Positions 14,977 through 22,293 of a stretch of DNA of 32,442 nt are shown piece after piece (positions within the stretch are counted from its first letter, which is position 1; each line of letters opens with the position of its first letter). The stretch lies in the NCBI GenBank assembly GCA_023417775.1, contig JAEZEJ010000137.1, positions 1-32,442 of the forward strand. The letters run 5' to 3'. The notes beneath the pieces were generated by a model that had not been told where the DNA came from, made no database searches, and worked only from the letters and a program-made list of their open reading frames with translations. The position numbers and the translations under genes are program-made. Origin of the DNA: Actinomycetes bacterium (GTDB taxonomy: Bacteria > Actinomycetota > Actinomycetes > Propionibacteriales > Nocardioidaceae).

Positions 14977-16284
14977 ATGGTGGCAGCGTTCAACGAACCA
15001 GCCCCGATGGTGGAGGAGTTGGCCGCGTTGCATCAGGCGGTCGATCGTCTCGACCCCCTCGTCCGGGGCGGGCTCACTCCTGGCGAGGCCCAACAGCTCA
15101 CGGGTGAGGTGGGGCGGGTCAAGAACCGGCTCGATGCCCTCACCCTGCACGCCGCTCGGGTGATCCACGACAGTCGTCTCGCCAGGCGTCAGGGCGCCGC
15201 ATCCACGGGTGACCTGCTCGGTCGTGACCTGGGGAATGACCGTGCGGCGGGGAATCGTCTGCTCGGGGTCGCCCGCGAGATGCCCGAAGAGTCGCTCACC
15301 GACCAGGCGCTATCGGCCGGTGACCTGACCCTGAATCAAGCCAGGATCATCACCGACGGACTCAAGAACCTCCCCACCGGCACCACCAGTGAGCAACGCA
15401 CACTCGCCGAACAGACCCTCATCGAGGACGCCCACCAGTACACACCCAAAGACCTGAGGTCCCGCGCGGACCGGATCGCGGATCAGTGGGCCGACAAGAC
15501 CGCCGTCGACCGGCACGAGTCCGACCTGCTCGCTCAGCGTGAGCAGCGGGCGTGGGAGCACACGCGACTGTCGATGTGGGCGAACGGGGACGGCACCACG
15601 TCGGGGCGGTTCACGATTCCCGACGCCCAAGCCGCCATGCTCAAAACCGTGCTGGATGCGTACGCGTCTCCACGCCGAGCCAGCTTGCTGGGGCGTGAAC
15701 GCACCGACGAGTACGCCACCCGGGCCGGTCAAGGGTTCTGCGAGCTCATCGAACGGGTTCCGACCGATCGGCTGCCGAACCATGGCGGGAACAACGTCCT
15801 GGTCACCGTGAACATGAACCTGGCCGACCTGCAGAACCGAATCGAAGAGGCGGCACCGGGGACCATGGCTTCGGACGGCACCAGAATGAGTCCCGGGCAG
15901 ACCAGACGGCTCGCCTGCGACGCCAAACTGTTGCCGCAGGTTTTCGGTGGTGACTCCGTTCCGTTAGACCTGGGTCGCGAGGAACGACTCTTCAGCCGGC
16001 ATCAGCGGATCGCGATCACCAACCGAGACCACGGGTGCGCCGCACCTGGATGTGATCGACCGCCCGGATGGTGCGAAGCACACCACGGCGACCAGACCTG
16101 GGCTGATGGCGGAACCACCGACCTCAAAGACGCGATCTCGGTCTGCGCCGAACATCACCGCCAGATCCACACCGGCCACCTCCACTGCCGCCTCAACCCC
16201 GACGACGACACACCAGAATTCCGACAACCCGGTACCCGACAATGGAAACGCCACCACCGATGGCGACCTCCGAGAGAAACCTGA
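14977..16284 (+). CDS. DUF222 and HNH endonuclease domain protein (13E12 repeat family)
   Basis: About 435 residues. The N-terminal two thirds form the DUF222 domain (AVDRLDPLVRGGLTPGEAQ..., then LTLNQARIITDGLKNLP near 120). The C-terminus is an HNH nuclease: QRIAITNRDHGCAAPGCDRPPGWCEAHHGDQTWADGGTTDLKDAISVCAEHHRQIH, with zinc-type Cys pairs and the catalytic EAHH (about 360-410). The ATG at 14977 is preferred because GAGGGGG lies 7 bases upstream; a GTG at 14968 is possible. These genes are multi-copy in mycobacteria and relatives, and several M. tuberculosis members belong to the LexA regulon, consistent with the SOS box upstream. Role in repair or as a selfish element is unsettled. It converges on aroQ with 4 bases between stops. 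Confidence 0.92.
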   Translation: MVAAFNEPAPMVEELAALHQAVDRLDPLVRGGLTPGEAQQLTGEVGRVKNRLDALTLHAARVIHDSRLARRQGAASTGDLLGRDLGNDRAAGNRLLGVAREMPEESLTDQALSAGDLTLNQARIITDGLKNLPTGTTSEQRTLAEQTLIEDAHQYTPKDLRSRADRIADQWADKTAVDRHESDLLAQREQRAWEHTRLSMWANGDGTTSGRFTIPDAQAAMLKTVLDAYASPRRASLLGRERTDEYATRAGQGFCELIERVPTDRLPNHGGNNVLVTVNMNLADLQNRIEEAAPGTMASDGTRMSPGQTRRLACDAKLLPQVFGGDSVPLDLGREERLFSRHQRIAITNRDHGCAAPGCDRPPGWCEAHHGDQTWADGGTTDLKDAISVCAEHHRQIHTGHLHCRLNPDDDTPEFRQPGTRQWKRHHRWRPPRET

Positions 16285-16288
16285 GACG

Positions 16289-16741
16289 CTAGGCCGGCCT
16301 CGGGGTCTCGCCGAGGACTCGGGCGAGACCCCGGATCGCGAACTCGTAGCCCTGGATCCCCGCTCCCACGATGACGCAGCTCGCGATATCGGAGACGAAG
16401 GAGTGGTGCCGGAACGGTTCGCGGGCATGCACATTCGACAGGTGCACCTCCGCGACCGGTAGCCCAACGCCGGTGAGCGCATCGCGCAGGACCACCGAGG
16501 TGTGGGTGAGCCCGCCGGGATTGATGACGATTCCGGCGCAGTCCGTGCGCGCCTCGTGGATCGCGTCGATCAGCACGCCCTCGTGATTGCTCTGGACGGC
16601 ACGGAGCTCCAGGCCCTCCTCGGCGGCGACCCGCTCGGCGAGCGCCACGACATCGTCGAGGGTCTCGCGGCCGTAGATGTCCGGCTCACGTGTCCCCAGC
16701 AGATTGAGATTGGGACCGTTGACCAGCAGGAGTCGTTTCAC
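16289..16741 (-). CDS. aroQ: Type II 3-dehydroquinate dehydratase
   Basis: A 150-residue enzyme of the shikimate pathway that converts 3-dehydroquinate to 3-dehydroshikimate. All family hallmarks are present: LLVNGPNLNLLGTREPDIYG (4-23) with the catalytic Tyr22 in the flexible lid, QSNHEG (50-55), VINPGGLTHTSVVLRDAL (71-88) and EVHLSNVHAREPFRHHS (97-113) with the catalytic His region. The length is normal for a dodecameric type II enzyme. The start is GTG at 16741, overlapping the TGA of a small upstream frame. Other shikimate genes are not adjacent. The gene is convergent with the DUF222/HNH gene. Confidence 0.96.
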   Translation of the reverse strand: MKRLLLVNGPNLNLLGTREPDIYGRETLDDVVALAERVAAEEGLELRAVQSNHEGVLIDAIHEARTDCAGIVINPGGLTHTSVVLRDALTGVGLPVAEVHLSNVHAREPFRHHSFVSDIASCVIVGAGIQGYEFAIRGLARVLGETPRPA

Positions 16742-16966
16742 GACCGCACTCCGTTCTGCCGCCGGGCGGCGAGACGTACCGGACCTGCGGGCACCACGAT
16801 CATCGCGCCCGCCTCGTCTCGATCGTAGAGCAGTCCGGGCCGCCGCACGGTGCTGGCCGACCCCTGTGGATCATCGGCCACGCGGTCTCGCTGATGGTCG
16901 TTGCCCTGCTGACGCTCACCATCGGGTCGACCGGCCAAGGCCTCGGAAGGCTCGGCCGACGACGTG
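16742..16966 (-). other. Gap upstream of aroQ with a possible coupled mini-frame
   Basis: No clear gene is seen in these 225 bases. A minus-strand frame from an ATG at 16803 encodes 21 residues ending RQNGVRS and stops at 16738, overlapping the aroQ GTG (GTGA). It could be a coupled leader peptide, but this is unproven. The same frame stays open further upstream into the oxidase gene, where it looks like a shadow. A plus-strand hydrophobic stretch (16864-16926) has no start codon. Confidence 0.25.
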
Positions 16967-18553
16967 TCAGCCGAGCAGGATGCCGGGATTGAGAATGCCC
17001 GCCGGGTCGAGCTCCCGCTTGGCCCCGGCGAGGGCCGCGGCGAAGAGATCGGGACGCTGACGGTCGTACCAGGGCCGATGATCGCGACCGACCGCGTGAT
17101 GGTGGGTGATCGTCCCGCCGGACGCACCGATGGCCTCGCTGACCGCGGCCTTGATCTCGTCCCACTGCTCGACCGTGCTGCCCCACCTGCCCGCGGCGTA
17201 GACGCCGAAGTAGGGCGCCGGTCCGTCGGGATAGACGTGCGTGAACCGGCAGGTGACGACGCCCGGCAGCCCCAGCGAGCGCATGGCCTCCTCCGCGGCG
17301 ACGGTCACTCCCGCGCGCAATCCCTCATAGCGATCCCAGGTGCAGGCCGTCTCGAAGGTCTCGACGATCATCGATCGCGCCGCCAGTGCATCGCGCTGAT
17401 AGGGCATGCGCAGGAAGGCCGAGCGCCAGGCATCGGATGCGCCGCTGCGCGCCACCGCATCGGCGCTGTCGGTGTAACGGGGCGGTTCGGCGAGGCTGCC
17501 TCCGTGGTCGCGGCAGAGCTCGACCGCACGCTCCATCCACGGGCCCAGCGGATGATCGGCGGACTCGAAGCCGAGCACGAGGATCGCCGACGAGGCGCCT
17601 GCATTGATGGCGGCCTCGACCGGGTCCAGGAAGCGGCAGTTCGCGGGGTCCAGGCCGGACTGGGCGATCGCGCGCACCGCCCGCACCCCGGCACTCTCAT
17701 CGGCGAAGGACACCGTCGCGGCCGCGCGCCACCGCGGGCGCCGCCGGATCCGCATCCAGGCCCGTGTGACGATGCCGAGCGCGCCCTCCGATCCGAGGAT
17801 CAGCCGATCGGGCGAGGGCCCCGCCCCCGAGCCCGGCAGCCGGCGCGACTCCATCACGCCGCTCGGTGTGATGGTGCGGATGGACTCGACGAGGTCGTCG
17901 ATATGGGTCGGCCCGGTGGCGAAATGGCCGCCGGCACGGGTCGCGATCCATCCGCCGAGGGTCGAGAACTCGAAGGACTGCGGATAGAAGCGCAGCGTGT
18001 AGTCGTGGGGACGCAACTGCTCCTCCAAGGCCGGACCGAGCGCCCCGGCCTCGATCAGCGCGGCGTGGCTCGTGTGGTCGACCTCGAGCACTCGCGACAT
18101 CGCCCCGAGGTCGAGGCTCACCACGCCGACCCCGGGGTCGAAACGCGGTTCCACGCCACCGACCACCGAGGTTCCGCCGCCGAAGGGCACCACATCGATG
18201 TCGGCATCGGAGCACCAGTCCAGCAGCGCGACCACGTCGTCCTCGCTCCGCGGCCTGGCGACGAGATCCGGCACATGCTCGACGGTGCCGAGCAGGCAGC
18301 GCACCACATCGCGGAAGGCCTGTCCGTGGGCGTGTGCCAACCGATCGACGTGGTCATCGGAACAGAGATGCGTGAGGCTCCGCGGAGCCTCGATCCGCGG
18401 AATCGGTGCCGAGATGGCGCGCGGATCCGGGGGCCCATGTGCCGTCAGGTCGGCACCCGGCAGGAGCTGGCCGACATTCGCCGCCAAGGTCTCCGCCTCG
18501 GACGCGGTCAACGCGTCCTCGGTCGTGCCCCATCCCCACCACGAGCGGCTCAT
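16967..18553 (-). CDS. FAD-binding oxidase, alkyldihydroxyacetonephosphate synthase (AGPS)-like
   Basis: A 528-residue flavoprotein of the vanillyl-alcohol oxidase/PCMH superfamily. The FAD pyrophosphate loop is VVPFGGGTSVVGG (121-133); a second FAD segment is FSTLGGWIATRAGGHFATGPTHIDDLV (about 209-235), followed by LILGSEGALGIVTRAWMRI. The HHH motif in GGTITHHHAVGRDHRPWY (His 484-486) and the closing DPAGILNPGILL are characteristic of AGPS, which exchanges an acyl for an alkyl group in ether-lipid synthesis. Actinobacterial homologues such as M. tuberculosis AgpS are of uncertain substrate. The ATG 18553 follows AGGAGGTG at ideal spacing. The gene is divergent from a TetR regulator, which is its likely repressor. 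Confidence 0.88.
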   Translation of the reverse strand: MSRSWWGWGTTEDALTASEAETLAANVGQLLPGADLTAHGPPDPRAISAPIPRIEAPRSLTHLCSDDHVDRLAHAHGQAFRDVVRCLLGTVEHVPDLVARPRSEDDVVALLDWCSDADIDVVPFGGGTSVVGGVEPRFDPGVGVVSLDLGAMSRVLEVDHTSHAALIEAGALGPALEEQLRPHDYTLRFYPQSFEFSTLGGWIATRAGGHFATGPTHIDDLVESIRTITPSGVMESRRLPGSGAGPSPDRLILGSEGALGIVTRAWMRIRRRPRWRAAATVSFADESAGVRAVRAIAQSGLDPANCRFLDPVEAAINAGASSAILVLGFESADHPLGPWMERAVELCRDHGGSLAEPPRYTDSADAVARSGASDAWRSAFLRMPYQRDALAARSMIVETFETACTWDRYEGLRAGVTVAAEEAMRSLGLPGVVTCRFTHVYPDGPAPYFGVYAAGRWGSTVEQWDEIKAAVSEAIGASGGTITHHHAVGRDHRPWYDRQRPDLFAAALAGAKRELDPAGILNPGILLG

Positions 18554-18579
18554 CGCCCACCTCCTGAACTGACACATGA

Positions 18580-18588
18580 GTAAGTTAC
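18580..18588. promoter_or_regulatory. Candidate TetR operator core between divergent genes
   Basis: GTAAGTTAC is a 9-base perfect palindrome in the 65-base gap between the AGPS-like oxidase and TetR genes. TetR repressors usually bind such symmetric sites in divergent control regions. The outer arms are poorly symmetric, so the full site is uncertain. Confidence 0.4.
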
Positions 18589-18606
18589 GTAGGCGTCAGT
18601 CCATCG

Positions 18607-18612
18607 TAGACT
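18607..18612 (+). promoter_or_regulatory. -10 box of the TetR gene (apparently leaderless)
   Basis: TAGACT lies exactly 6 bases before the ATG at 18619, identical in sequence and spacing to the element at 13608. No ribosome binding site is visible. Confidence 0.6.
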
Positions 18613-18618
18613 GGGCCC

Positions 18619-19209
18619 ATGCGCAAGCCCCCTCCTCCACGCGCCGTCGGCACCAAGGGCGTCCCCCGCGCCGACCGGGAGGCCGAGATCCTCGACGCGG
18701 CCTGCCGCGAGTTCGGCGAGCAGGGTTACCGACATGCGTCCATCGCACGGATCGCCGCGAGCTGCGGGATCTCCCGGGCCCTGATCTACGAGTACTTCGG
18801 ATCACGCGATGGGCTCCACGCCGCGTGCGCCCGGGCGATCGGCGAACCGCTGGTCGCCGCCGTCACCGCGGCGCAGACCAGCGCGGATCCCGATGAACGC
18901 GCGCAGTCCACGATCGCCGCGATCCTGGCCCGCCTGGAGGAACGCCGCTTCGACTGGCAGGTCATCTACGACCCGACACTTCCCCAGGACGCCGCGGGTC
19001 ACGACCTCGTCCAGGGCTACCGCGCGGCACTCAACCGGCTGGGGGCCGAGGGGGTGCGGGCAGTCAGCGACACCACCGACGATCTGGACCTCAGCCTGCT
19101 CACCCAGCTCTGGTACGGCACCGTCACCTCGACCATCGCGTGGTGGCAACGCCATCCCGATGAGACCGCCGCCTCGCTCGCGGAGCGCTGGCAGCGTCTC
19201 CTCGGGTGA
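18619..19209 (+). CDS. TetR/AcrR family transcriptional regulator
   Basis: A 196-residue repressor. The N-terminal helix-turn-helix (about 19-65) reads REAEILDAACREFGEQGYRHASIARIAASCGISRALIYEYFGSRDGL, the TetR signature. The C-terminal ligand domain (about 70-196) is helical with a Trp-rich end (WYGTVTSTIAWWQRHP). It probably controls the divergent AGPS-like oxidase and itself through the palindrome between them. The ligand is unknown; an acyl or lipid effector would fit the neighbour, by inference. Confidence 0.9.
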   Translation: MRKPPPPRAVGTKGVPRADREAEILDAACREFGEQGYRHASIARIAASCGISRALIYEYFGSRDGLHAACARAIGEPLVAAVTAAQTSADPDERAQSTIAAILARLEERRFDWQVIYDPTLPQDAAGHDLVQGYRAALNRLGAEGVRAVSDTTDDLDLSLLTQLWYGTVTSTIAWWQRHPDETAASLAERWQRLLG

Positions 19210-19216
19210 CCGCTGC

Positions 19217-19262
19217 CTACCGGCCGAGCAGCTCGGCGATCGCGTCGGTGAAGGCTCCGGGC
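19217..19262 (-). pseudogene. C-terminal remnant of an unidentified protein
   Basis: Reading the minus strand to a TAG at 19217-19219 gives PPGAFTDAIAELLGR, which looks like a natural protein C-terminus. Upstream on that strand the sequence changes character within about 15 codons, so the rest of the gene is absent. The segment is short and the reading is tentative. Confidence 0.3.
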
Positions 19263-19371
19263 GGGGCAGGTCGGGGGTGGCCTCACCGCGGACGATCTGG
19301 ACACCACCCTGCGCGTCCTACGGCACATGCGGATCGCCCTCGAGACGATCGAGGCCGAGACGCCTGCCTGA
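19261..19371 (+). pseudogene. C-terminal remnant of a MarR-like regulator
   Basis: The frame ending with TGA at 19369-19371 encodes GLTADDLDTTLRVLRHMR followed by IALETIEAETPA. This resembles the C-terminal helix of MarR regulators (L..D...T..VL..M...LE). No start or DNA-binding domain precedes it; the frame is closed by TGA at 19249. It probably marks a deletion scar next to the TetR gene. Confidence 0.35.
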
Positions 19372-19416
19372 GCGCCCGGCGATCACGCCCCGGTCCGCGC
19401 ACCGCATCGAGCGGCC

Positions 19417-19422
19417 TAAACT
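19417..19422 (+). promoter_or_regulatory. -10 box of the DUF202 gene pair (apparently leaderless)
   Basis: TAAACT lies 6 bases before the GTG at 19429, the same spacing as at 13608 and 18607. No ribosome binding site is seen. Confidence 0.55.
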
Positions 19423-19428
19423 GAGCGA

Positions 19429-19803
19429 GTGAGTGCTGACGAGGGTCGCGGACGGGTCGCTCGCTGGATGCTCCCCGGAGGCAGTGAGCCCGACCCCCGG
19501 TTCACCCTCGCCAATGAGCGGACCTTTCTCGCCTGGATCCGCACCGCGCTCGCCTTCATCGCCGCCGGTGTCGCCCTCGAGGCCTTCGGCGGCGAGCTCT
19601 TCCACGATGGCGTCCGGCTGGTCGCCTCGCTGATGGCGGTGGCGATCGGACTGGTCATCGCCCTCACGTCGTTGTTCCGCTGGCGCCGCGTCGAGGCGAG
19701 CTTGCGGCACCACACGCCGCTCCCGTGGCCTGCCCTCCTGCCGCTGCTCGCCCTCGGCACCGCCCTCGCCGCCGGGGTCGTCATCGGCCTGGTCCTGACA
19801 TGA
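19429..19803 (+). CDS. DUF202 family membrane protein (YidH-like)
   Basis: A 124-residue membrane protein. DPRFTLANERTFLAWIRTALAFIAAGVALEAFGGE (22-56) is the DUF202 signature, with the conserved NERTFLAWIRT just before the first helix; helices follow at about 66-84 and 100-123. DUF202 proteins of the YidH type are three-helix inner-membrane proteins of unknown function. It begins with a GTG, 6 bases after TAAACT. Its stop overlaps the ATG of a duplicated junction sequence (ATGA), and a second DUF202 gene follows. Confidence 0.88.
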   Translation: MSADEGRGRVARWMLPGGSEPDPRFTLANERTFLAWIRTALAFIAAGVALEAFGGELFHDGVRLVASLMAVAIGLVIALTSLFRWRRVEASLRHHTPLPWPALLPLLALGTALAAGVVIGLVLT

Positions 19804-19918
19804 CCGAGCGAAGCGAGGGAGCCACGGGGGTCGTCATGGCGGCGGCCGCCTATCGTCTGGTCTTGCTGTGGCGGGCGCCGACATGACCGAGCGAAGCGAG
19901 GGAGCCACCGGGGTCGTC
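19797..19918 (+). repeat. 39-base direct duplication at the junction of two DUF202 genes
   Basis: The segments 19797-19835 and 19880-19918 match at 38 of 39 bases (start GACATGACCGAGCGAAGCGA, end GGGGTCGTC; the single difference is G versus C). The offset is 83 bases. Each copy carries the ATGA stop/start overlap, so duplication created an extra small reading frame between the two genes. The core GAGCGAAGCGAG is itself an interrupted inverted repeat. Confidence 0.95.
19800..19886 (+). CDS. 28-codon mini-frame created by the junction duplication
   Basis: The ATG at 19800 overlaps the first DUF202 stop. The frame runs MTERSEGATGVVMAAAAYRL and eight more residues, and ends in a TGA that overlaps the ATG of the second DUF202 gene at 19883. 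Its first 12 residues are identical to those of the second DUF202 protein. It may be translated by coupling and pass ribosomes on, or be a by-product. No function is claimed. Confidence 0.35.
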   Translation: MTERSEGATGVVMAAAAYRLVLLWRAPT

Positions 19919-20212
19919 GCCGAGACCCAGCCCGAGCGCACCACCCTCGCCTGGTCGCGCACTGCCCTCGCCCTCCTGGTCGTGAGTGCGCTGTTCCTGC
20001 GCTGGCTGCCCTCGGCCGGGTGGATCGCCGCCCTTCCGGTGGCGATCAGCGGCCTCTTCGCCCTCGCGATCACCGCCACCCGTCGGGGCGGGCCGATCCC
20101 CCTCGGCGACACCGCCGCCGATCTCGCGGTGACGAGGATCGTGCTGACCTGCATCGCGACCGGCCTCCTGGCAGTCACCGCGATGGTCGCGGTCGTCGTG
20201 GTGGCCGCCTGA
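19883..20212 (+). CDS. DUF202 family membrane protein, second copy
   Basis: A 109-residue protein, shorter and divergent from the first. ERTTLAWSRTALALLVVSALFLRWL (19-43) is the DUF202 core with the conserved TxLAWxRT. Helices follow at about 48-65 and 85-108. Tandem unequal DUF202 pairs are common and may form a hetero-complex, by inference. The ATG at 19883 in the second copy of the duplicated junction is preferred; a GTG at 19868 is possible. It is probably in one transcript with the first copy. Confidence 0.85.
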   Translation: MTERSEGATGVVAETQPERTTLAWSRTALALLVVSALFLRWLPSAGWIAALPVAISGLFALAITATRRGGPIPLGDTAADLAVTRIVLTCIATGLLAVTAMVAVVVVAA

Positions 20213-20252
20213 ACGATTCCGCACCCGCGGGGAATGTGACATCATCGATGTC

Positions 20253-21140
20253 ATGGTTCAGCCGCCTGCCCTCCGCGATGTCACCCACCGCGATGTCCTC
20301 GTCGGCGATGTACGCCTTCACATCGCCGAGGCCGGGGCCTCGAAGGACGGCCCGCCGCTCCTCCTCGTACACGGATGGCCGCAGCACTGGTGGATCTGGC
20401 GCGATGTGCTGCCCCGGCTCGCCGAGCATCATCACGTCATCGCCGTCGACCTGCGCGGCCACGGGTGGAGCGAGACCCCGGCCCCCGACGGCGGCGCCTA
20501 TGACAAGCGCGTCATCGCCCAGGAGTTACTCGACCTGTGCGAGGTGCTCGAGCTGGACCGTCCCGTGCTCGTCGGGCACGACTGGGGCGGCTGGGTCTCG
20601 CTGCTCGCCGCCTCCCTCGCCCCGCAGCGGGTGCGCGGCGTGGTCGCCACCGCGATCCTCGCGCCCTGGGAGCCGATCCCCTGGCGCGATCTGTGGCGCT
20701 TCGGCTATCAGCTGGTCGCCGGCGGTCCCTGGGGCCAGCTGGCGCACCGGCGCTTCAAACAGCGTTTCCTGCGGCTCGTCTTCAAGCTGGGTGCCGGTGG
20801 CGGACGGCGCCTGACCACCGATGAGAAGAAGGTCTATCTGACGCGCTACCGCGATCCCGCGCGCGCCCGGGCGGGCGTGGCGATGTACCGCCAGTTCCTC
20901 CTCCACGAGCTGGCCGATCTGCGGCGCGGCCGGTACACCACGCGACCGCCGTCCGATCTGCCCGTGCTGATGCTGCCGGGGCGCGATGACGGCGTGCTCA
21001 CCCCACGGCTGGTGCGCCGTGCCGCCGGCCCCTCCGTCGAGGTCCGCACGATCGACGGGGCCGGGCACTGGGTACCCGAGCAACGGCCGGACGCCCTCGC
21101 CGGGCAGATCGAGGAGTTCCTCACCTCCCTGGCAGACTGA
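20253..21140 (+). CDS. Alpha/beta hydrolase, epoxide-hydrolase-like
   Basis: A 295-residue alpha/beta hydrolase. HGWPQHWW (40-47) is the oxyanion-hole HGxP motif. The nucleophile elbow GHDWGGW has Asp110, as in epoxide hydrolases and haloalkane dehalogenases rather than the Ser of esterases. A lid region spans about 135-225. Asp245 or 246 (GRDDGV) and His272 (GAGHWVPEQRP) complete the triad. The soluble epoxide hydrolase class would open an epoxide to a diol; the substrate is unknown. The start is ATG 20253; a CATCAT hexamer 7 bases upstream suggests a leaderless or near-leaderless message. Confidence 0.88.
   Translation: MVQPPALRDVTHRDVLVGDVRLHIAEAGASKDGPPLLLVHGWPQHWWIWRDVLPRLAEHHHVIAVDLRGHGWSETPAPDGGAYDKRVIAQELLDLCEVLELDRPVLVGHDWGGWVSLLAASLAPQRVRGVVATAILAPWEPIPWRDLWRFGYQLVAGGPWGQLAHRRFKQRFLRLVFKLGAGGGRRLTTDEKKVYLTRYRDPARARAGVAMYRQFLLHELADLRRGRYTTRPPSDLPVLMLPGRDDGVLTPRLVRRAAGPSVEVRTIDGAGHWVPEQRPDALAGQIEEFLTSLAD
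21133..21138 (+). promoter_or_regulatory. Candidate -10 box of the YdcF-family gene
   Basis: CAGACT lies exactly 6 bases before the GTG at 21145, inside the end of the hydrolase gene. It follows the pattern of the TAGACT elements at 13608 and 18607, so this gene may have its own leaderless transcript besides read-through. Confidence 0.4.
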
Positions 21141-21144
21141 AGCC

Positions 21145-22197
21145 GTGCCCTGGCTCGGTGTCTGGACTCCCCTCGCCCTGGTCATCGCGCTGTTCGCGGT
21201 CAGTGTCGTGCGAGAGCCGCGTCGCCTGCGCCCCGCCCTGTACCTGCTGATCGCCGTCCAGTTGGGCGTCCTGTCCGTCCTCGGCGATGTCCTCGACCTC
21301 GCCTCACGCTGGGGGGACGACCTCACCGCCGCCTGGATCCTGCTCGGACTGCTGCTCGTCGGCGTCGTGACCGTCAGCGTGCTCGGTGTCTTCCTGGTGG
21401 TGAACGGGGTGACGATGCTGCGGCGGGAGGGGCGCGGTGCGGCGACCCTCGTCTCGCTCGCACTCGGCCTCGCCATCGTCGGCTATGTCGTCCTCGCCGT
21501 GACCGCCGTGACCGGCACCGCCCCGCGGGCCATCGCGTGGGCCTTCTTCCTCGGTCTGCCGCTGCTCTATCTCGGATGGGTCTTCACGGCCTTCCTCCTC
21601 TACTCCTCGGTCTACCTCTGGTGGAACCGCCGCTGGGGAGGACCCGTCGATGCGGTCATCGCCCTCGGCGCCGGCCTCCGCCGCGGCGAGGAGGTCACAC
21701 CCTTGCTCGCCTCACGGCTGGACCGGGCGCGCGCCGTCGCCGAGCGGTCGCGCTCGGCCGGACGCGATCCGGTCATCGTGGTGTCGGGAGGGCAGGGCCC
21801 CGATGAGCGGATCAGCGAGGCCGAGGCGATGGCGCGGTATCTCTCGATACAGGGCGTGCCCGAGGACGACCTGCTCCGTGAGGACGAGTCGACCACGACC
21901 GAGGAGAACCTCGCCTTCTCCGCTCGGATCCTCGCGGATCGCGCGCCGCGGCGGGTCGCGGTCGTGACGAACAACTATCACGCCTTCCGCGCCGCCACCC
22001 TGATGCGCGGGGCGGGCCTCCCCGGCTACGGCGTCGGGTCCCCCACCGCGCGTTACTTCTGGCCGAGTGCGACGGTCCGGGAGTATCTCGCCCTGCTGCG
22101 CGATCACCGCTGGGTCAACGGCATCATCCTCGTGGTGCTCTCGCTGCCGATGTTCTGGTCGATCGGCTACGCCCTGCTCGACATCGTCCGCGGGTGA
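21145..22197 (+). CDS. YdcF family membrane protein (DUF218/SanA-like)
   Basis: A 350-residue protein. Four or five membrane helices occupy about 8-155. The DUF218 domain (166-320) shows VDAVIALGAGLRRGEEVTPLLASRL, SGGQGPDERISEAEAM (214-229), ESTTTEENL (248-256) and VTNNYHAFRA (274-283), the usual conserved blocks. A final helix lies at about 324-346. YdcF/SanA/ElyC proteins act in envelope processes such as vancomycin tolerance and lipid-carrier metabolism; the reaction here is unknown. The GTG at 21145 is chosen because the membrane sequence begins there and it falls 4 bases after the hydrolase stop. The stop lies inside the left arm of a palindromic element. Confidence 0.87.
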   Translation: MPWLGVWTPLALVIALFAVSVVREPRRLRPALYLLIAVQLGVLSVLGDVLDLASRWGDDLTAAWILLGLLLVGVVTVSVLGVFLVVNGVTMLRREGRGAATLVSLALGLAIVGYVVLAVTAVTGTAPRAIAWAFFLGLPLLYLGWVFTAFLLYSSVYLWWNRRWGGPVDAVIALGAGLRRGEEVTPLLASRLDRARAVAERSRSAGRDPVIVVSGGQGPDERISEAEAMARYLSIQGVPEDDLLREDESTTTEENLAFSARILADRAPRRVAVVTNNYHAFRAATLMRGAGLPGYGVGSPTARYFWPSATVREYLALLRDHRWVNGIILVVLSLPMFWSIGYALLDIVRG

Positions 22198-22260
22198 GGT
22201 ATCCCGCACCGCGCCTGGGGGACTGTCACGCACGTTCGGTCGTGACGTGCGGGATGACCC
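22192..22260. repeat. Nested palindromic element, probable terminator
   Basis: The outer stem ATCCCGCAC (22201-22209) pairs with GTGCGGGAT (22247-22255). The inner stem GTCACG (22225-22230) pairs with CGTGAC (22241-22246). GGGTGAGGTATCCCGCACC (22192-22210) resembles the arm of the element at 14588-14605. It lies between the YdcF-family gene and the deaminase gene and probably ends the former's transcript. Confidence 0.7.
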
Positions 22261-22281
22261 ACCGCCCTCGGGGTCCGGTGC

Positions 22282-22287
22282 GATGAT
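22282..22287 (+). promoter_or_regulatory. Candidate -10 box of the deaminase gene
   Basis: GATGAT lies exactly 6 bases before the GTG at 22294, just after the palindromic terminator-like element, so the deaminase and the following lipoprotein gene probably have their own leaderless transcript. Confidence 0.45.
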
Positions 22288-22293
22288 GGGGCG

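Noticed and set aside
16738..17127. A 129-codon minus frame upstream of aroQ
   Set aside because: Most of it overlaps the C-terminal coding part of the AGPS-like oxidase in another frame and has no protein character; only the last short segment was kept as a low-confidence leader.
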